The translations under genes and the position numbers were made by a program. From assembly GCA_017523285.1 (NCBI GenBank), contig JAFWWU010000100.1, positions 1-63,131 on the forward strand: 63,131 bases of DNA. The letters run 5' to 3'. The stretch comes from Ruminococcus sp. (GTDB lineage: Bacteria > Bacillota > Clostridia > Oscillospirales > Ruminococcaceae). Positions 33,158-41,356 of this stretch are shown piece by piece (the stretch's first letter is position 1; every line of letters begins with the position of its first letter). Below the pieces are notes generated by a model that saw nothing but the letters and a program-made list of their open reading frames with translations, made no database searches and was not told the origin of the DNA.

Positions 33158-33161
33158 GATA

Positions 33162-34379
33162 TTATAATTCAACACCATTCAGTTTAAGAAGCTCTCTTGC
33201 AGTATCAACCGAATCTACACCTGTTTTATTCTTTACGGGAGCAAATTCCCTGCTTCTTTCAACTTCATAAGCAAGACAACTGTCCTGAAGCTTTACCATA
33301 TCAAGAACGAGAGTTTCATATTTGTATGCATTCGGCTCTTCGGGAGTTACAACAGCGTCAACCGTTTCATCATAATATTCAACTTTTTTAAATGCCTTAT
33401 GAAGCGGTAAATTCTCATTCAGAAGCTTATTCAGATTATCAATTCTGAAAATGTAATTAAGTATTACTCCGTAGTTATATGAAAGTCTGCCGTCTGCTTC
33501 TTTGCTGTATCTCATTTCGGGAGTCATTTCATAATATTCAACAATAGAAGGCTTTCCGTCCTCAAGGCACATTACCCCTACTCTTTCATCAGCGTCAGCC
33601 TTAGCAACAACCTTTGAACCTGATTCCTTGCCCGAATCAATAACAGCGCCGATAAAGCATGGGTCCGCTATTCTCTGGAGTACATTATCAACGGCAAAAA
33701 CATTAAGCCATTCTATCTTATTGTCTTTCAGAATCTTGAACATTCCCGATTTTATCATAGAAGCATACCAGCCGCCGTTTCCGTTAGGAGCAGTTGATAC
33801 TGTGCCTTTATCAGCAAGCATAAGCTTACCATTCAGATCTACTGTCGGGAGCTGTTCCTGTACAAAAAACATAACATTGTCACTGCTGTAACCAAAATAA
33901 TTATGCTTTTCAAGGAAATCTCTTGTATCCTTATCATTCTGAGCACTTGTCATAATAAAAAGCGGAATCCATGAGCCTGTCTGTTTTACAACGTCAAGAA
34001 GATTATTGATAAGACATTCAAATATATAAAGCTCTTTTGTTTCGCCTATATTGAACATTCCCTTAGGCTTATCGAAGCCAAGACGGCTTCCCTGACCGCC
34101 CGCAAGCAGTACAGCGCCTACCTTGCCAGCCTTTATAGCGGCTTCACCGATTTCTCTGTGACGAGCCTTGTTTTTTTCTGCTTCTTCAATAGTCATTGCA
34201 AATAAAGGCTCAATTACGCCTCTTTTTTCATCTGCAACATTTTCATCAAGCACAGAAAAATCAAGATTTTCAATCTGATTTATAAGCTTTTCCTGTTCAC
34301 TTTCATCAAGCTCTTTTATATGCTTTAAAATATGAGCCTGATTAAGCAGTGAAAGCTTTTCTGAAATTACATTCTTCAA
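33162..34379 (-). CDS. UDP-sugar pyrophosphorylase, UAP1-like (eukaryotic-type UDPGP fold)
   Basis: 405 residues if it starts at TTG 34379 (AGGGTGA 6 bp upstream); a frame to 34439 exists without a ribosome binding site. The signature VGAVLLAGGQGSRLGFDKPKGMFNIG is that of the UDP-GlcNAc/UDP-glucose pyrophosphorylase family (UAP1/QRI1). LPTVDLNGKLML and TAPNGNGGWYAS are also conserved. It makes a UDP-sugar from UTP and a sugar-1-phosphate. The substrate (GlcNAc-1-P or glucose-1-P) cannot be fixed from sequence; glucose-1-P is abundant here through GH94 and GlgP. Confidence 0.85.
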   Translation of the reverse strand: MKNVISEKLSLLNQAHILKHIKELDESEQEKLINQIENLDFSVLDENVADEKRGVIEPLFAMTIEEAEKNKARHREIGEAAIKAGKVGAVLLAGGQGSRLGFDKPKGMFNIGETKELYIFECLINNLLDVVKQTGSWIPLFIMTSAQNDKDTRDFLEKHNYFGYSSDNVMFFVQEQLPTVDLNGKLMLADKGTVSTAPNGNGGWYASMIKSGMFKILKDNKIEWLNVFAVDNVLQRIADPCFIGAVIDSGKESGSKVVAKADADERVGVMCLEDGKPSIVEYYEMTPEMRYSKEADGRLSYNYGVILNYIFRIDNLNKLLNENLPLHKAFKKVEYYDETVDAVVTPEEPNAYKYETLVLDMVKLQDSCLAYEVERSREFAPVKNKTGVDSVDTARELLKLNGVEL

Positions 34380-34454
34380 CTTAATCACCCTTGAATTTGT
34401 ACGTTCTTTGTATGCGTGGATATTATCTGCATCAGTCAAAATGAATTATATTAA

Positions 34455-34476
34455 CGGGACATCGTTGACAACGTCC
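34455..34476 (-). other. Hairpin in the leader of the uridylyltransferase gene
   Basis: Stem GGGAC/GTCCC extended by GTTG/CAAC with a small bulge, followed on the + strand by CCTGC. It lies between the minus-strand promoter (34511-34539) and the gene start. It may be a diverged relative of the palindromic repeat family. Confidence 0.45.
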
Positions 34477-34510
34477 CCTGCATATTTCCTATAATGGACA
34501 TAATAATGTC

Positions 34511-34539
34511 ATTATAACACTAATTATAAAAAACGTCAA
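34511..34539 (-). promoter_or_regulatory. Promoter of the uridylyltransferase gene
   Basis: On the minus strand TTGACG (34539-34534), 17 bp, TATAAT (34516-34511). Confidence 0.7.
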
Positions 34540-34548
34540 CTTATTTTT

Positions 34549-34582
34549 TGCTATAATCAAGCATTTTGAGAAAATATGTTCG
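34549..34582 (+). promoter_or_regulatory. Probable uvrB promoter with LexA-like box
   Basis: Extended -10 TTGCTATAAT (TATAAT 34552-34557) without a good -35. AGAAA-N4-GTTCG at 34569-34582 matches 8 of 10 SOS-box positions, just after the expected start point. A second possible -10 is at 34624-34629. Confidence 0.4.
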
Positions 34583-34663
34583 ATTATTTATATTTTCCTC
34601 TTTATTTTATTCTTTATATATGATATAATAATTATAACGCTATTTTTAAGGAGTTTTTGTTTT

Positions 34664-36544
34664 ATGGACGAATTCAGACTTGTTTCTGATTATAAGCCGT
34701 CAGGCGACCAGCCGGAAGCTATACAGGCTCTCACAGACGGCATTCTCAAAGGAGAAAAGGAACAGATTTTACTCGGTGTTACAGGTTCGGGAAAGACTTT
34801 TACAATGGCGAATGTAATCGCAAATGTAAATAAGCCCACTCTTGTTCTCGCACACAATAAAATTCTTGCCGCACAGCTATGCTCGGAATTCAAGGAGTTT
34901 TTTCCTGATAATGCGGTAGAATATTTTGTTTCATATTACGATTATTATCAGCCTGAGGCTTATATCCCAAGCACAGACAGCTATATAGAAAAGGACTCCT
35001 CAATCAATGATGAAATAGACAAGCTACGACACTCCGCAACTACTGCACTCACCGAGCGACGTGATGTAATTATAGTTGCAAGCGTTTCATGCATATACTC
35101 TCTCGGAAGTCCTGATGAATACAGAAATATGGTGGTTTCAGTCCGTCAGGGTATGGAAAAGCCAAGAGAACAGCTCATAGATGAGCTTGTAAAAATCCAG
35201 TATGAACGCAACGATATAAACTTTGTCCGTAACAAATTCAGAGTAAGAGGCGATGTAGTGGAAATATTCCCCTCACGCTCAGACGATACAGCTGTAAGAG
35301 TTGAATTTTTCGGCGACGAAATTGACCGAATCTGTGAAATCAACGTAGTTACAGGAGAAATCGTTTCAACGCTCTCACATGTTGCGATTTTTCCTGCCTC
35401 ACATTATGTAGTAGGCGGCGATAAGATTGAAGAAGCTCTTAAAGATATTGATGAAGAACTCGAAGAACGTATTAACTTTTTCACTGTAAACAACAAGCTT
35501 GTAGAGGCACAGCGTATTTCACAGCGCACACATTACGATATGGAAATGCTGCGTGAAATAGGCTTTTGCAGTGGTATAGAAAATTATTCGCGAGTACTTG
35601 CAAGACGTGCTCCGGGAAGCACTCCGCTTACTCTGCTTGACCACTTCCCCGAAGACTTTCTGCTGATTGTAGACGAAAGCCACGTTACTCTGCCTCAGGT
35701 AAGAGCTATGTATGCAGGTGACAGGGCAAGAAAAACAACTCTTATAGATTATGGTTTCCGTCTGCCGAGTGCCTATGACAACAGACCTCTTAATTTTGAC
35801 GAATTCAATTCACATATAAAGAATGCAATATATGTCAGCGCAACTCCCGGACAGATAGAACGCTCAAAAACAGATAAAATCGTTGAACAGGTTATACGTC
35901 CGACAGGTCTTGTTGACCCTGAAATAATTGTAAAGCCAACTGAGGGACAGATTGACGATTTATTATCCGAAATCAATGTCCGTGCCGAAAAGGGTGAACG
36001 TGTACTCATCACTACGCTTACAAAGAAAATGGCTGAGGATCTTACAAGCTACTACGAAAATCTCGGAATTAAAATAAAATATATGCATCATGATATCGAT
36101 ACTATCGAAAGAATGGAGATAATCCGTGACCTCAGAAACGGTGAATTTGATGTTCTTGTAGGAATAAATCTTCTTCGTGAAGGACTTGATATCCCCGAAG
36201 TAACTCTCGTTGCTATTCTTGACGCTGACAAAGAGGGCTTCCTGCGCAGCGAAACATCTCTCATTCAGACGGTAGGCCGTGCCGCACGAAACAGCGAGGG
36301 CAAGGTAATCATGTATGCAGATTCCGTTACAGGCTCTATGGAGCGTGCCATAACAGAAACAGAGCGTCGCCGTGCCATTCAGATGGAATACAACGAAAAA
36401 CATAATATAACTCCGAAAACCATTATCAAGGAAGTAAGAAATGTCCTTGAAATAACATCTAAAGAAAAGGTTGAAGAAAAATCAGGCAAGAAGAAAATGT
36501 CTGCAAAGGAACGTGCAGAGCTTATCGAAACGCTTACAGAGTAA
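34664..36544 (+). CDS. uvrB: Excinuclease ABC subunit B, ending early at an in-frame stop
   Basis: 626 residues. Helicase motifs: Walker [17 protein letters not shown], the beta-hairpin region [12 protein letters not shown], and C-terminal helicase motif QTVGRAARN. It verifies damage and loads UvrC. The frame stops at TAA 36542-36544 in the middle of the final UVR domain (AELIETLTE-stop), and the same frame continues for 26 further residues that complete a normal UVR domain ([20 protein letters not shown]). A single change such as CAA to TAA would explain it. The lost segment is the part that contacts UvrC. Confidence 0.93.
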   Translation: MDEFRLVSDYKPSGDQPEAIQALTDGILKGEKEQILLGVTGSGKTFTMANVIANVNKPTLVLAHNKILAAQLCSEFKEFFPDNAVEYFVSYYDYYQPEAYIPSTDSYIEKDSSINDEIDKLRHSATTALTERRDVIIVASVSCIYSLGSPDEYRNMVVSVRQGMEKPREQLIDELVKIQYERNDINFVRNKFRVRGDVVEIFPSRSDDTAVRVEFFGDEIDRICEINVVTGEIVSTLSHVAIFPASHYVVGGDKIEEALKDIDEELEERINFFTVNNKLVEAQRISQRTHYDMEMLREIGFCSGIENYSRVLARRAPGSTPLTLLDHFPEDFLLIVDESHVTLPQVRAMYAGDRARKTTLIDYGFRLPSAYDNRPLNFDEFNSHIKNAIYVSATPGQIERSKTDKIVEQVIRPTGLVDPEIIVKPTEGQIDDLLSEINVRAEKGERVLITTLTKKMAEDLTSYYENLGIKIKYMHHDIDTIERMEIIRDLRNGEFDVLVGINLLREGLDIPEVTLVAILDADKEGFLRSETSLIQTVGRAARNSEGKVIMYADSVTGSMERAITETERRRAIQMEYNEKHNITPKTIIKEVRNVLEITSKEKVEEKSGKKKMSAKERAELIETLTE

Positions 36545-36625
36545 ATGAAGAACGCCGCAAAAATGCTTGAATTTGAACACGCAGCCTATCTGAGAGATAA
36601 AATAAAGGAGCTTAAAGGAGAATAA
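36545..36625 (+). pseudogene. Detached UVR-domain end of uvrB
   Basis: 26 codons directly after the uvrB TAA and in the same frame, starting with ATG and ending at TAA 36623-36625. The sequence [20 protein letters not shown] is a good UVR consensus (compare LDFERAAALRD in the uvrC product here). It could be reached by stop readthrough or by reinitiation at the TAAATG junction; otherwise it is dead or the stop is a sequencing error. uvrA starts 1 bp after it and uses AAAGGAG inside it. Confidence 0.75.
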
Positions 36626-36626
36626 A

Positions 36627-39446
36627 ATGATAGATAAAATAATCATAAAAGGCGCAAGAGAGCATAATCTCAAAGACATTGATCTTGAAATTCCCCGTGA
36701 TAAATTCGTCGTTATGACAGGTCTTTCAGGCTCGGGAAAATCCTCTCTTGCCTTTGACACCATATATGCCGACGGACAGCGCAGATATATGGAAAGTCTT
36801 TCATCATATGCAAGAATGTTTCTCGGACAAATGGAAAAGCCTGATGTTGACAGCATTGACGGACTTTCTCCCGCTATTTCAATCGACCAGAAAACAACAT
36901 CAAAAAATCCACGTTCCACAGTCGGAACTGTTACCGAAATTTACGATTATCTGCGTCTGCTTTATGCAAGAATAGGTATTCCGCATTGTCCTGTCTGCAA
37001 TCGTGAAATCACACAGCAGACTATCGACCAGATAGTTGACCAGATATGCGACCTTGAATCAGGAACAAAAATCCAGCTTCTCGCCCCGATTGTAAGAGGC
37101 AGAAAGGGACAATACACCAAAGAGCTTGAACACGCAAGAAAAAGCGGTTATGTCCGTGTGCGTATTGACGGGATTATTTATGATTTATCCGAGGAAATAA
37201 CGCTTGATAAGAATAAAAAGCATACAATTGAAATTGTTGTTGACCGTCTTGTTATAAAAGAAGGAATAAAATCACGTCTTACAGACAGCCTTGAAACTGT
37301 TTTCTCAATTTCGGGCGGTATCGTAACTATCGATGTAATTGACGGAGAGGAGCTTACATTCTCTCAGAATTACGCCTGTCCCGAACATAATATAAGCATT
37401 GAAGAGCTTACTCCGAGAATGTTCTCCTTCAATAACCCTTTCGGTGCTTGTCCGCATTGTACAGGACTCGGAGTTTTCCGTCACATTGACCCTGATATTA
37501 TTGTTCCGAATAAAAATCTCAGCATCCGTGAAGGCGCAATAAAGGCTTCCGGCTGGAATACACTTGATAAAGGCTCTGTTGCAATGATGTATTATACTGC
37601 AATTGCAAATGAATACGGCATAAGCCTTGATACTCCTTTCTGTGAGCTCCCCGAAGAAGTACAGAATGTTTTTCTCTACGGAACAGACCGAAAGCTTGAA
37701 TTCAAGATAATAGAATCATTCGGCGGCGGAGTAAGATACGGTAAATTTGAAGGTGTTATCAACAATCTCGAAAGACGCTATAAAGAATCAAACAGCAGCT
37801 ATTCCAGAAATGAAATAGAATCATATATGAGCGAAACACTCTGCCCTGAATGTAAGGGCAACAGACTTAAAAAAGAAAGTCTGAGTGTTACAGTAGGCGG
37901 TCTTAACATAAGTCAGCTTACTGCTCTTTCTGTGCGTGACTGCTTTGACTTTTTTGAAAATTTAAATCTCACAGAGCGTCAGCAGTTCATTTCCCGTCAG
38001 ATTATAAAAGAAATCAGGGAACGTCTTGGATTTCTGAAAAATGTAGGACTTGACTATCTTAACCTTTCCCGCTCGGCAGGTACATTATCGGGTGGAGAAA
38101 GTCAGCGTATACGTCTTGCAACGCAAATCGGCTCATCACTTACAGGAGTTCTCTATATACTTGACGAGCCGAGTATCGGACTTCATCAGCGTGATAACGA
38201 TAAGCTTATCGCAACTATGAAAAGACTTCGTGACCTAGGCAACACGCTCATAGTCGTTGAGCATGACGATGACACAATGCTTGCGGCTGATTATATCGTG
38301 GATATCGGTCCCGGTGCGGGTGTAAACGGAGGAAATGTAGTATTTGCAGGAACTGTCGATAAGCTTTTGAAATGCAAGAATTCCGTTACGGGTGATTATC
38401 TCAGCGGACGCAAAAAAATTCCTGTACCTGCAAAAAGACGTAAAGGAAACGGAAAATTCCTCTCCGTAAAGGGTGCAAGCGAGCATAATCTGAAAAATAT
38501 CAACGTAGATATTCCACTCGGAAAGCTTATATGTGTTACGGGAGTTTCAGGCTCAGGAAAATCCTCTCTTGTAAACGAAATTATATACAAGCATCTTGCC
38601 TGCAAGCTCAACAGAGCAAAGCTTAAAGCAGGTAATTTCAAGGAAATTACAGGCTGTGAACATCTTGATAAGGTAATCAACATAGACCAGTCACCGATAG
38701 GACGTACTCCACGTTCAAATCCTGCAACATATACGGGAGTATTCACCGATATCCGAGAGCTTTTTGCCCAGACCTCTGATGCAAAGGCACGAGGATATTC
38801 AAGCGGACGTTTTTCGTTCAACACAAAAGGCGGACGATGTGAAGCTTGTGAGGGTGACGGTATAATCAAGATAGAAATGCATTTTCTTCCCGATATTTAC
38901 GCTCCGTGCGAGGTTTGCAAGGGCAAACGCTATAACAGAGAAACACTTGAAGTACATTATAAAGGAAAATCCATACATGACGTACTTGAAATGACTGTTG
39001 ACGAGGGCGTTCAGTTTTTTGAGCATATTCCGAAAATTGCACGCAAGCTTAAAACGCTTCAGGAAGTAGGACTTGGCTATATTAAAATAGGACAGCCTGC
39101 AACAACACTCTCAGGCGGCGAAGCTCAGCGAGTAAAGCTTTCAACCGAGCTTTCAAAGCGTGCAACAGGCAAAACCATATACATCCTTGATGAGCCTACA
39201 ACAGGACTTCACAATGCTGATGTACACAAGCTTATTGAAGTATTACAGAAGCTTGCAGACAGCGGAAATACTGTTCTTATCATCGAGCATAATCTTAATG
39301 TTATAAAGGTTGCCGACCACATAATAGACCTCGGAAAAGAGGGCGGTGACGGCGGCGGAGAAATTCTCGTCTGCGGCACTCCTGAAGAAATTGTAAAATG
39401 CGAAGACTCATACACAGGCAGATATTTAAAGCCATATCTTGAATAA
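36627..39446 (+). CDS. uvrA: Excinuclease ABC subunit A
   Basis: 939 residues, normal length. Two ABC ATPase modules: Walker [15 protein letters not shown] near residue 31 and [13 protein letters not shown] near 635, with signatures [12 protein letters not shown] and [12 protein letters not shown]. Zinc-binding segments CPEH...CPHC and CEAC...CEVC. It scans DNA for lesions and delivers UvrB. Translated right after uvrB in one operon and closed by the terminator at 39452-39488. Confidence 0.96.
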   Translation: MIDKIIIKGAREHNLKDIDLEIPRDKFVVMTGLSGSGKSSLAFDTIYADGQRRYMESLSSYARMFLGQMEKPDVDSIDGLSPAISIDQKTTSKNPRSTVGTVTEIYDYLRLLYARIGIPHCPVCNREITQQTIDQIVDQICDLESGTKIQLLAPIVRGRKGQYTKELEHARKSGYVRVRIDGIIYDLSEEITLDKNKKHTIEIVVDRLVIKEGIKSRLTDSLETVFSISGGIVTIDVIDGEELTFSQNYACPEHNISIEELTPRMFSFNNPFGACPHCTGLGVFRHIDPDIIVPNKNLSIREGAIKASGWNTLDKGSVAMMYYTAIANEYGISLDTPFCELPEEVQNVFLYGTDRKLEFKIIESFGGGVRYGKFEGVINNLERRYKESNSSYSRNEIESYMSETLCPECKGNRLKKESLSVTVGGLNISQLTALSVRDCFDFFENLNLTERQQFISRQIIKEIRERLGFLKNVGLDYLNLSRSAGTLSGGESQRIRLATQIGSSLTGVLYILDEPSIGLHQRDNDKLIATMKRLRDLGNTLIVVEHDDDTMLAADYIVDIGPGAGVNGGNVVFAGTVDKLLKCKNSVTGDYLSGRKKIPVPAKRRKGNGKFLSVKGASEHNLKNINVDIPLGKLICVTGVSGSGKSSLVNEIIYKHLACKLNRAKLKAGNFKEITGCEHLDKVINIDQSPIGRTPRSNPATYTGVFTDIRELFAQTSDAKARGYSSGRFSFNTKGGRCEACEGDGIIKIEMHFLPDIYAPCEVCKGKRYNRETLEVHYKGKSIHDVLEMTVDEGVQFFEHIPKIARKLKTLQEVGLGYIKIGQPATTLSGGEAQRVKLSTELSKRATGKTIYILDEPTTGLHNADVHKLIEVLQKLADSGNTVLIIEHNLNVIKVADHIIDLGKEGGDGGGEILVCGTPEEIVKCEDSYTGRYLKPYLE

Positions 39447-39451
39447 TTCAG

Positions 39452-39488
39452 AATGCTGTTATATCGTTTGATACGATATAACAGCATT
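39452..39488 (+). terminator. Strong intrinsic terminator after uvrA
   Basis: 16-bp perfect stem (39452-39467 with 39473-39488), 5-nt loop, then a run of Ts. Confidence 0.93.
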
Positions 39489-39523
39489 TTTTTACTTTTA
39501 TGAAAAATTTTTTCAAAAAACTA

Positions 39524-39561
39524 TTGACAAACTGAAATTCATATGATATCATAATGATATC
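39524..39561 (+). promoter_or_regulatory. Promoter of the SPFH operon with 17-bp palindrome
   Basis: TTGACA (39524-39529), 17 bp, TATCAT (39547-39552). A perfect palindrome, GATATCAT-A-ATGATATC (39545-39561), covers the -10 element and is a candidate operator. The third gene downstream block includes a ribbon-helix-helix protein that could bind it. Confidence 0.65.
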
Positions 39562-39599
39562 ACAAGGATATAAAATCCAATAACGAAAGGAAGATAATC

Positions 39600-40634
39600 A
39601 TGAAAGAAAAAATACTCGACTCAAAGAAAAACGGATTGCTTGTACTATTTGTTACAATTCTGCTCTACCTCGGCGCAATTGCTCTTATAATTATCGGCGG
39701 AATAATGCTGGACGATAAAAACAACGCAGGCATTCCACTCCTTGCCATAGGCGTTTTATGGGTGTGTATCGGCTGGATACCATTCCTCGGATTAAAAATT
39801 CTCAAGCCACAGGAAGCTCTTGTACTTACTCTTTTCGGTAAATATATCGGAACAATAAAGGGCGACGGATTTTACTTCGTAAATCCATTCTGTACAGCTG
39901 TAAACCCTGCCGCACAGACTAAACTCAGACAAAGCGGTGACGTAAACGGCACATCTGCACTCTCTATCGGATCAAAAGAGGCTGGGGCCGCACAGGTAAA
40001 TCTTAATGTCGGTGCAATTGACAAGAAAATCTCGCTCAAAATTATGACACTCAACAATAACCGTCAGAAAGTAAACGATTGCCTCGGCAACCCTGTTGAA
40101 ATCGGTATTGCTGTTATGTGGAGAGTTGTTGATACTGCCAAGGCTGTTTTTGATGTTGACAACTATAAGGAATACCTTTCACTCCAGTGTGACAGCGCAC
40201 TCAGAAACATCGTAAAGATTTATCCTTATGATGTTGCTCCAAACGTAGATACAACAGGCGATGGCGTTGCAGACGAGGGCAGTTTAAGAGGCTCAAGTGA
40301 GCTTGTTGCTGAAAGAATCCGTGATGAAATTCAGGCTAAGGTTGAAAATGCAGGCCTTGAAATCATTGAAGCCCGCATCACTTACCTTGCATACGCTCCT
40401 GAAATTGCCGCAGTTATGCTTCAAAGACAGCAGGCTTCTGCTATCATTGACGCAAGAAAAATGATTGTTGACGGCGCTGTTGGAATGGTTGAAATGGCTC
40501 TTGAAAGACTTAATGAAACTAACGTAGTTGACCTTGACGAAGAACGTAAAGCCGCAATGGTATCAAATCTGCTTGTGGTACTCTGCGGAAATCATGACGC
40601 TCAGCCTATCGTTAACTCGGGAAGTCTTTATTAA
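39600..40634 (+). CDS. SPFH/Band 7 domain membrane protein
   Basis: 344 residues. Two N-terminal hydrophobic helices (about 13-36 and 45-63), then an SPFH domain ([30 protein letters not shown]) and a helical C-terminal part ([57 protein letters not shown]). SPFH proteins oligomerise into membrane microdomain scaffolds. Ribosome binding site GAAAGGAAG. The next gene, a ribbon-helix-helix protein, starts 2 bp after its stop and is translationally coupled. Confidence 0.9.
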   Translation: MKEKILDSKKNGLLVLFVTILLYLGAIALIIIGGIMLDDKNNAGIPLLAIGVLWVCIGWIPFLGLKILKPQEALVLTLFGKYIGTIKGDGFYFVNPFCTAVNPAAQTKLRQSGDVNGTSALSIGSKEAGAAQVNLNVGAIDKKISLKIMTLNNNRQKVNDCLGNPVEIGIAVMWRVVDTAKAVFDVDNYKEYLSLQCDSALRNIVKIYPYDVAPNVDTTGDGVADEGSLRGSSELVAERIRDEIQAKVENAGLEIIEARITYLAYAPEIAAVMLQRQQASAIIDARKMIVDGAVGMVEMALERLNETNVVDLDEERKAAMVSNLLVVLCGNHDAQPIVNSGSLY

Positions 40635-40636
40635 GA

Positions 40637-40843
40637 ATGGCTCAGAAAAAACAAGTTCCGCTCAGACTTTCTGAAAAGCTGTATAACGAGATTTCGGCTT
40701 GGGCTGAGGACGATTTCCGTTCGGTAAACGGTCAGATTGAATATCTGCTTACCGAATGTGTTAAACAGCGTAAGAAAAATGGGAAGTATGTTTCGGATGA
40801 AATTGATGCACCGCCCGATTTCGATATTGAAAAATTTGACTGA
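40637..40843 (+). CDS. Arc-like ribbon-helix-helix DNA-binding protein
   Basis: 68 residues. MAQKKQVPLRLSEKLYNEISAWAEDDFRSVNGQIEYLLTECVKQR fits a ribbon-helix-helix domain: the beta strand KQVPLRL would enter the DNA groove and SVNGQIEYLL is the second helix. The C-terminal acidic tail is short. It starts 2 bp after the SPFH gene with no separate strong ribosome binding site. It may autoregulate the operon through the palindrome at 39545-39561; that is inference. Confidence 0.85.
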   Translation: MAQKKQVPLRLSEKLYNEISAWAEDDFRSVNGQIEYLLTECVKQRKKNGKYVSDEIDAPPDFDIEKFD

Positions 40844-41024
40844 CATAATGTCGATAGTTTTAAAGATTTATGAGCAACATTCCGCAATTGTGGGACATCG
40901 ATAATTTACACCCTATGTGTATTCAGCCCTTACGAAACAGCGCTATTAAAAAGCATTGTATGATATGGTATGATATAGTAAATCGTATTGTTCGATAAAT
41001 AATAACGTATTGGAGGAAATTAAA

Positions 41025-41207
41025 ATGGCTAAAAATGAAAGATTCGAAAAAGTTTATTCTCAAGGAGTAGCTAATGTAGTAGAAATATGGGTTGATAAAG
41101 AAACAGGCGTGAATTACATGTTTCGTCAATCAGGATATGCTGCTGGATTGACTCAGTTATTAGATAAAGACGGAAAACCTGTTATTTCTACTGTTGATAA
41201 TAAGTAA
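41025..41207 (+). CDS. DUF6440-like small protein
   Basis: 60 residues from ATG 41025 with GGAGG 9 bp upstream. The sequence (FEKVYSQGVANVVEIWVDKETGVNYMFRQSGYAAGLTQLLDKDGKPVI) resembles the small DUF6440 family of Firmicutes: a beta-rich protein of unknown function. It lies 181 bp after the ribbon-helix-helix gene, far enough to have its own promoter. The intervening DNA shows nothing else I can name. Confidence 0.7.
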   Translation: MAKNERFEKVYSQGVANVVEIWVDKETGVNYMFRQSGYAAGLTQLLDKDGKPVISTVDNK

Positions 41208-41304
41208 ATTACAATTAATCACTAAATTAATTATAACAAATATATAATAAATGCCATAAACAATGTAAAGACATCAGGCGTGTTTCGTGCGGTGTTGCTT
41301 TAAA

Positions 41305-41340
41305 TAAGGGCTGTTGTACTTTGCGGTACAACAGCCCTTA
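41305..41340. terminator. Bidirectional terminator
   Basis: 15-bp perfect stem TAAGGGCTGTTGTAC with its complement, 6-nt loop, T-rich on both outer sides, between the DUF6440-like gene (+) and the esterase gene (-). Confidence 0.9.
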
Positions 41341-41356
41341 CTTTTATGTAATTTCA

